Source: Setophaga petechia (lineage: Eukaryota; Chordata; Aves; Passeriformes; Parulidae). From it: 64,000 nt of DNA. Each line of letters opens with the position of its first letter. The stretch's first letter is position 1. Below the pieces are notes generated by a model. The model was not told where the DNA came from, did no database searches, and worked only from the letters and a program-made list of their open reading frames with translations. Below, piece by piece: positions 59,956 through 64,000 of this stretch. The position numbers and the translations under genes are program-made. The stretch is taken from contig JANCRA010000017.1 of NCBI GenBank assembly GCA_024362935.1, positions 2,356,001-2,420,000 on the forward strand, read 5' to 3'.

Positions 59956-59999
59956 GTCTGCTGCCTGTGCCTGTCCTCTGGTTCTCTGCCACCCCTTCC

Positions 60000-60415
60000 T
60001 GGCACCCACCACCCATTCCTGACATCCACCATCCACCCAAGGCACCCATCACCCATCCCTGGCAGCCACCCTCCATTCCTGATCCTGCACCCTCCTTCCT
60101 TGCTCCTCCACCCTCCATTCCTGCTCTTGCATCTTCCATCCCTGCTCCCACCATCCATCTCTGTTCCTACACTCAATCCCTGCTCCCACCACCCATCCCT
60201 GCTCCTCCACCCTCCACCCCTGTTCCCAGCACCCATCCCTGCTCCTCCACCACCCATCCCTGCTCCTCCACCCTCCATCCCTCTTCCCACCCTCCATCCC
60301 TGCTCCCACCCTCCATCCCTGTTCCCACCACCCATCCCTGTTCCCACCCTCCATCCCTGCTCCCACCACCCATCCCTGTTCCCACCCTCCATCCCTGCTC
60401 CCAGCACCCAGCCCA
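60000..60415 (+). repeat. C-rich minisatellite (CCCTCCATCCCTGCTCCCAC)
   Basis: Imperfect 16-20-bp units of CCACCCATCCCTGTTCCCA type. On the minus strand they read as GGNRDGWWEQGWRV repeats. Non-coding. Confidence 0.88.
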
Positions 60416-60732
60416 GCCCCTGTGAAGCTCCTGGAGCTCCAGGATCTCCTCCCTGGCTGGAGAGCATCCAAGGGGCCATTCCAGCTTGGGATCCATGTGG
60501 GAGGAAGGTTTGCAGCTCCTTCCTGGAGAGGAGGGAGGGCTCTGGGGCCAGCAGAAGTTTCAAACCGGGTTCTCCCTCTCTCCTGAAGAAGGGGAAGGCA
60601 AAAACGGTATTTTGACATTTTTCATGGTTCTGTTCCTCATTCCAACAACCTCTGGAAGAGGAAATGACAACAGGCTTTTAAAAAGGCAAGAAAAGGAACT
60701 TGAGCTCTGTGTGCACACCAAGAAAGCCTTTA

Positions 60733-60738
60733 AATAAA
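60733..60738 (+). terminator. Candidate KCTD polyadenylation signal
   Basis: AATAAA at 60733-60738, about 2 kb after the KCTD stop. KCTD12-type genes have long 3' UTRs, so this is plausible, but other sites further right are possible. Confidence 0.35.
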
Positions 60739-60739
60739 G

Positions 60740-63700
60740 GGGGAGGGGACCTGCATTCCATATTTGCTTTATCTTTCTGAACTCGAGATTTTCCTAAGTA
60801 GGATTGGGAAAGAAAATTGCTGCCTTGTGGGAAATGGGGCTCTTTTGATGTTTTCCCCACTGGAACTGGGCTGAAAAATTGATCTCTTGGGAGGAGGAAT
60901 TTTTGTCTGAGGGAGAAACCAGAATGGCAGAGTCACCATTCCAGAGGTTTTGATGTGGCAGGTTCTGGGATCAGGGCTGATCCCCCTCAGGAAACACGAG
61001 CAGGGGTTATGCCTGAATCCTTCCAGAGCCAAATGGTTTTCCTGGAAACTGAGACTTCATGGAAAAACCCTTTTGTTGAGATCCATCTCCACAAAAATGC
61101 ACCCAATTTGGGGTTGTTTCTTTTCCTTGCATGTATTAATTTATAGGAAAAGTGTCCTTGTCATGGCTGGGAGGAGAACCTGGCTCTTTGATCCCTAGGA
61201 AAGATCTTGGATCAAATAGATCAAACTTGCAGGGAAATGGTGGCATGGAAAAGCATCTCAGGGATGTCTCCTCCTGTGAACAATCCTGGCAAGCTGGGAA
61301 GAACCAGGCAGGGAATGGCTGGAGTGAGCTGGGAGCTCTCTGGGAGACAGTGGAGAACCAATTCCCTGATGCTGCCCGGTTTTCCTGGGAATATTCCCAT
61401 ATTTCTGTGATCCCAGACCCCAAATCCTGCTGGGCCATCCCTTGGGCTTGTCCCAACCACCCAGAGCTGCTCTGCTGGTTCTGTCCTTGTGCTGCCCCAG
61501 CACCTCCCACCCCCAGGGGAAACCCAGCCTTGTCCAGCTCCTTCCCTGCTGGGTTTGTGCTTGGAGCTGCTTTTCCCTTCCCACCGAAGGACAGGACCCT
61601 GCTCCTCAGCTTCCTGCAGTGCAAGCTCCAGGTGCTGCTGGGGGCACATCCTGCTCTTTTCCAGGAGCTCCATCCCAAGATCCTCCCCACCCCACCACTG
61701 CATTTCCAGGGCTGGGCAGAGGTTTGGGGTGGCCCAGCTCATCCCTGGGAATGTGGCACCCCGAGGGCAGGGCACAGCTGGAGCAGGGGTGGCTGGCACA
61801 TTCCAGGGGGATTGTCCACCCTGGCTGGGAAAATCGGGATCCCTGGGATCGCTGAAATCTGCCCCGCCCTGAGGACTCAGCAGCTTCTTCATCCTGCTGG
61901 GAACGAGAGCTGAGGGCTGGGGTGGCTTTGGGATGGCTTTGGGATGGCTTTGGGATGGTTTGGGATGGTTTGGGATGCTTTGGGATGCTTTGGGATGGGT
62001 GTTAAGGCAGCGAGGTCCCGGGGGGTGTCCAGGCAGCAGATCCCGTGTGGGTCCCTGGGAAGGCGCCTGCCCTCCCCGCACACACCCTGGAATGTTCCCT
62101 CAAAGAACTTTCCCAAGGGCACCTCCCCAGGGGCAGCACAACCCAATCCCTCATTTCCAGCTTCCTGGAAAAGCCTCATCCCAAAATAAAACCCCTGGAG
62201 GGAGGGAGGGAGGGAGGCAGAGCAGGAGCTGGGGCTGGCTCTGCCCTCCCAGGCAGGCACCTGCCCACAAATTGCCGGTTGCTCCTCACAAAAACTGAGC
62301 TTAAGGAAAAGCCAAATCCCATCTGTCTCCATCAGGCACTTCTGCCACCCCTGGAGAACATCTGGAAACACTTTGTGTCCTCGGCCTGGCTCCAGCCCCT
62401 CTCCAGGGGCACCTTTGGAGGCAGAGGAGTCCCAAAGCTGAGCTCTCCCCACCTCGTGGAGCAGCTCAATCCCATGGGATGGGGACAAGGAGGTTCCTGT
62501 GGGGAACACAAAAATCCCATTCCCAGTCCTGAAACCCCATCCTGCCACAAAATCCAAGGGGTTTGATGGGGTGTTGAAATAGAAAGGATTTGGTGATGGA
62601 GGAGAGGGGAGAAGCAGCTGGAGGTTGGAACCAGCCTCTTCCTCTCTCAGCTAACCTGGGAATGCTTTGGCTTGGGAAGGACCTGAAAGCTCATCCAGGC
62701 CAGGCCCACCCCTGCCAGAAACAGGGACAGCTCCCACCAGCCCAGGCTGCTCCAAGCTCCCTCCAAAATCTCATTAATATTAAAAATAAACCCCCAAAAC
62801 TCCCTTTAACCACACGGGCATCCAGCACTGGGAAAAATCACCGGGGAAAGGGGGAATTTCCAATTCCTGGGGCAGAAACTGCAGCCTGGGTGCTTTGTTA
62901 GGAGGGGTTTAACAACACAAGGCTTTGGGCTCGGTTTAGCAGCTGCAGCTGCTGTGTTCTGGCCACAGAGACACCTCTGGGCCTCCATCCCAGGGCTGTG
63001 GGGAGCAGGAGGGGAAGGCAGACGAGTGTTTGGGTCCCTTGGAGGTTTTGGGAGCCGTTGGATGTGTTGGATTCTGGTGAGTGCTGGAGAATTTGCCAAA
63101 TAAATCTCCTTCAACCTGTGCTGACACTTTGTGCTGAGCTTAAGCAGGCTGGACTTGGGATGTCCAGGTGGTTTCCTTCGAAGGCTCTGGCAGTCCAGAA
63201 TGTTTTCCTTCATTCCAGGTGATGGATGGCTGGGAATTATCTCCCCCTGCTCCAGGAGGGCTGGACAGGATCTGAGGGAAAGATGTTCCTGCAAATAACC
63301 TAAACCAGATTCCAACTAAATCACTTTGGAGCCAAAGCACAACCTCTGCATCCCAAATGTTTGCTGTCCCTCCTTTCCCTCCTCCAGGATAAATCCCAGT
63401 GGGAGAAATCCACCAGCGTGCAGAGCCCACCAGCATCCTTAAAGGATGAATCCTTCCTTCACCCCCACACCCCTAAAAACTCCTACCAGGAATAAATTTA
63501 AGGTCCCTTCCCACCCAAACCAGTCTGGGATTCCATGATCTGGAATTTTGGAGGGAGATGGAGCCTTGTCATGGTCCTGTGCCATCATCCCAAGGGTCCT
63601 GTGGGAAGCAGGGAGGAGGAGCAGATTGTTCCCTGGACATGAAATCCCTGGAATGTTCCTCCAGGGAACAACAGCCCCTTCCCAGCAGGGGCAGGCATGA

Positions 63701-64000
63701 GGGGCTGCAGATTCTGGGGCCATTTCACAAGGAAAATGGCCTGGAAAATCAACATTTTCCCTCAAAATTCAGCTTTCGAGTTCCCACCCAGTTAGAACCA
63801 TGGAATATTCCAACCTGGAAAGGACCCCCAGGCTCACCCAGCCCAGCCCTTTGGGAATAAACCCTGCAGGGATCAAGGTTTGTTTGGCTTTGGTTTGGGG
63901 CCCTTTCCGGGACTAGGGAGGGCCCGGCCCCGAAAACCCAAACAAAGCCCAAATGTTTAAGACTCAAAGGTGAAAAGAATAAATAAAGGAAACTGGAAAA
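60740..64000. other. 3' flank of KCTD with CR1 remnants
   Basis: No further gene recognised. Seen: a TTTGGGATGGC stutter (61920-61995), (GGGA)n (62198-62216), a CR1 fragment at about 62655-62775 (plus), a reverse CR1 tail at 63505-63545, and a CR1 start at 63795-63850. An imperfect inverted repeat lies near 63875-63950 (GTTTGTTTGGCTTTGG versus AACCCAAACAAAGCCC). No KCTD8/16-like second coding exon was found. Confidence 0.5.

Noticed and set aside
58691..64000. Second coding exon of a KCTD8/KCTD16-type protein
   Set aside because: Searched for the Ser-rich and C-terminal helical segment of KCTD8/16 on the plus strand and saw nothing similar, so the gene was called KCTD12-type.

Overview
The window looks like bird nuclear DNA, most likely from a songbird. 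Genes have short, GC-rich exons with GT-AG introns. Many CR1 LINE 3' tails are scattered on both strands. Several solo LTRs of one family are flanked by perfect or near-perfect 6-bp target duplications. The window is also unusually dense in micro- and minisatellites, as is typical of avian microchromosomes. No CRISPR, operon, tRNA or rRNA is present.

Four protein-coding genes can be supported. (1) ACOD1/IRG1-type cis-aconitate decarboxylase, + strand, six exons, 708-7596, with a TATA promoter near 608. (2) GLOD5, - strand, three coding exons, 12253-11106. (3) A divergent paralogue of exocyst subunit EXOC1/Sec3, - strand, 14 phase-consistent exons from 32204 down to 14544, with a frame-broken relic of a further N-terminal exon at 35176-35320. 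(4) An intronless-ORF KCTD12/KCTD12B-type GABA-B auxiliary subunit, + strand, CDS 57839-58690, with a probable non-coding first exon and TATA-like box near 56086. ACOD1 faces GLOD5 (convergent); GLOD5 and the EXOC1-like gene are in tandem on the minus strand; the EXOC1-like gene and KCTD are divergent across about 20 kb of repeat-rich DNA.

The genes do not form one pathway: itaconate synthesis, a VOC/glyoxalase-fold protein, vesicle tethering and GABA-B signalling. Their linkage is still informative. ACOD1 next to a KCTD12-type gene repeats the known KCTD12-ACOD1 neighbourhood of human chromosome 13, while GLOD5 and Kctd12b belong to the mammalian X. The window may therefore be the ohnologous (2R) copy of that neighbourhood.

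The most unusual signal is a set of tandem arrays that start at, or copy, splice sites. The exon 3/intron 3 donor of ACOD1 occurs nine times in a Cys-His-coding array. The last 3' splice site of the EXOC1-like gene, with its first exon codons, occurs 18 times in a 41-bp array. The preceding exon has its polypyrimidine tract expanded to roughly 225 bp of (TTCCC)n, and two more arrays abut other exon boundaries. Other findings are a nested, sense-oriented LTR pair 76 bp upstream of the first intact exon of the EXOC1-like gene, a 119-bp fold-back built from LTR-like ends, and a three-site AP-1 cluster in an ACOD1 intron.

Limits: exon calls come from reading frames, splice consensus, phase bookkeeping and family knowledge recalled from memory, not from alignment or RNA data.
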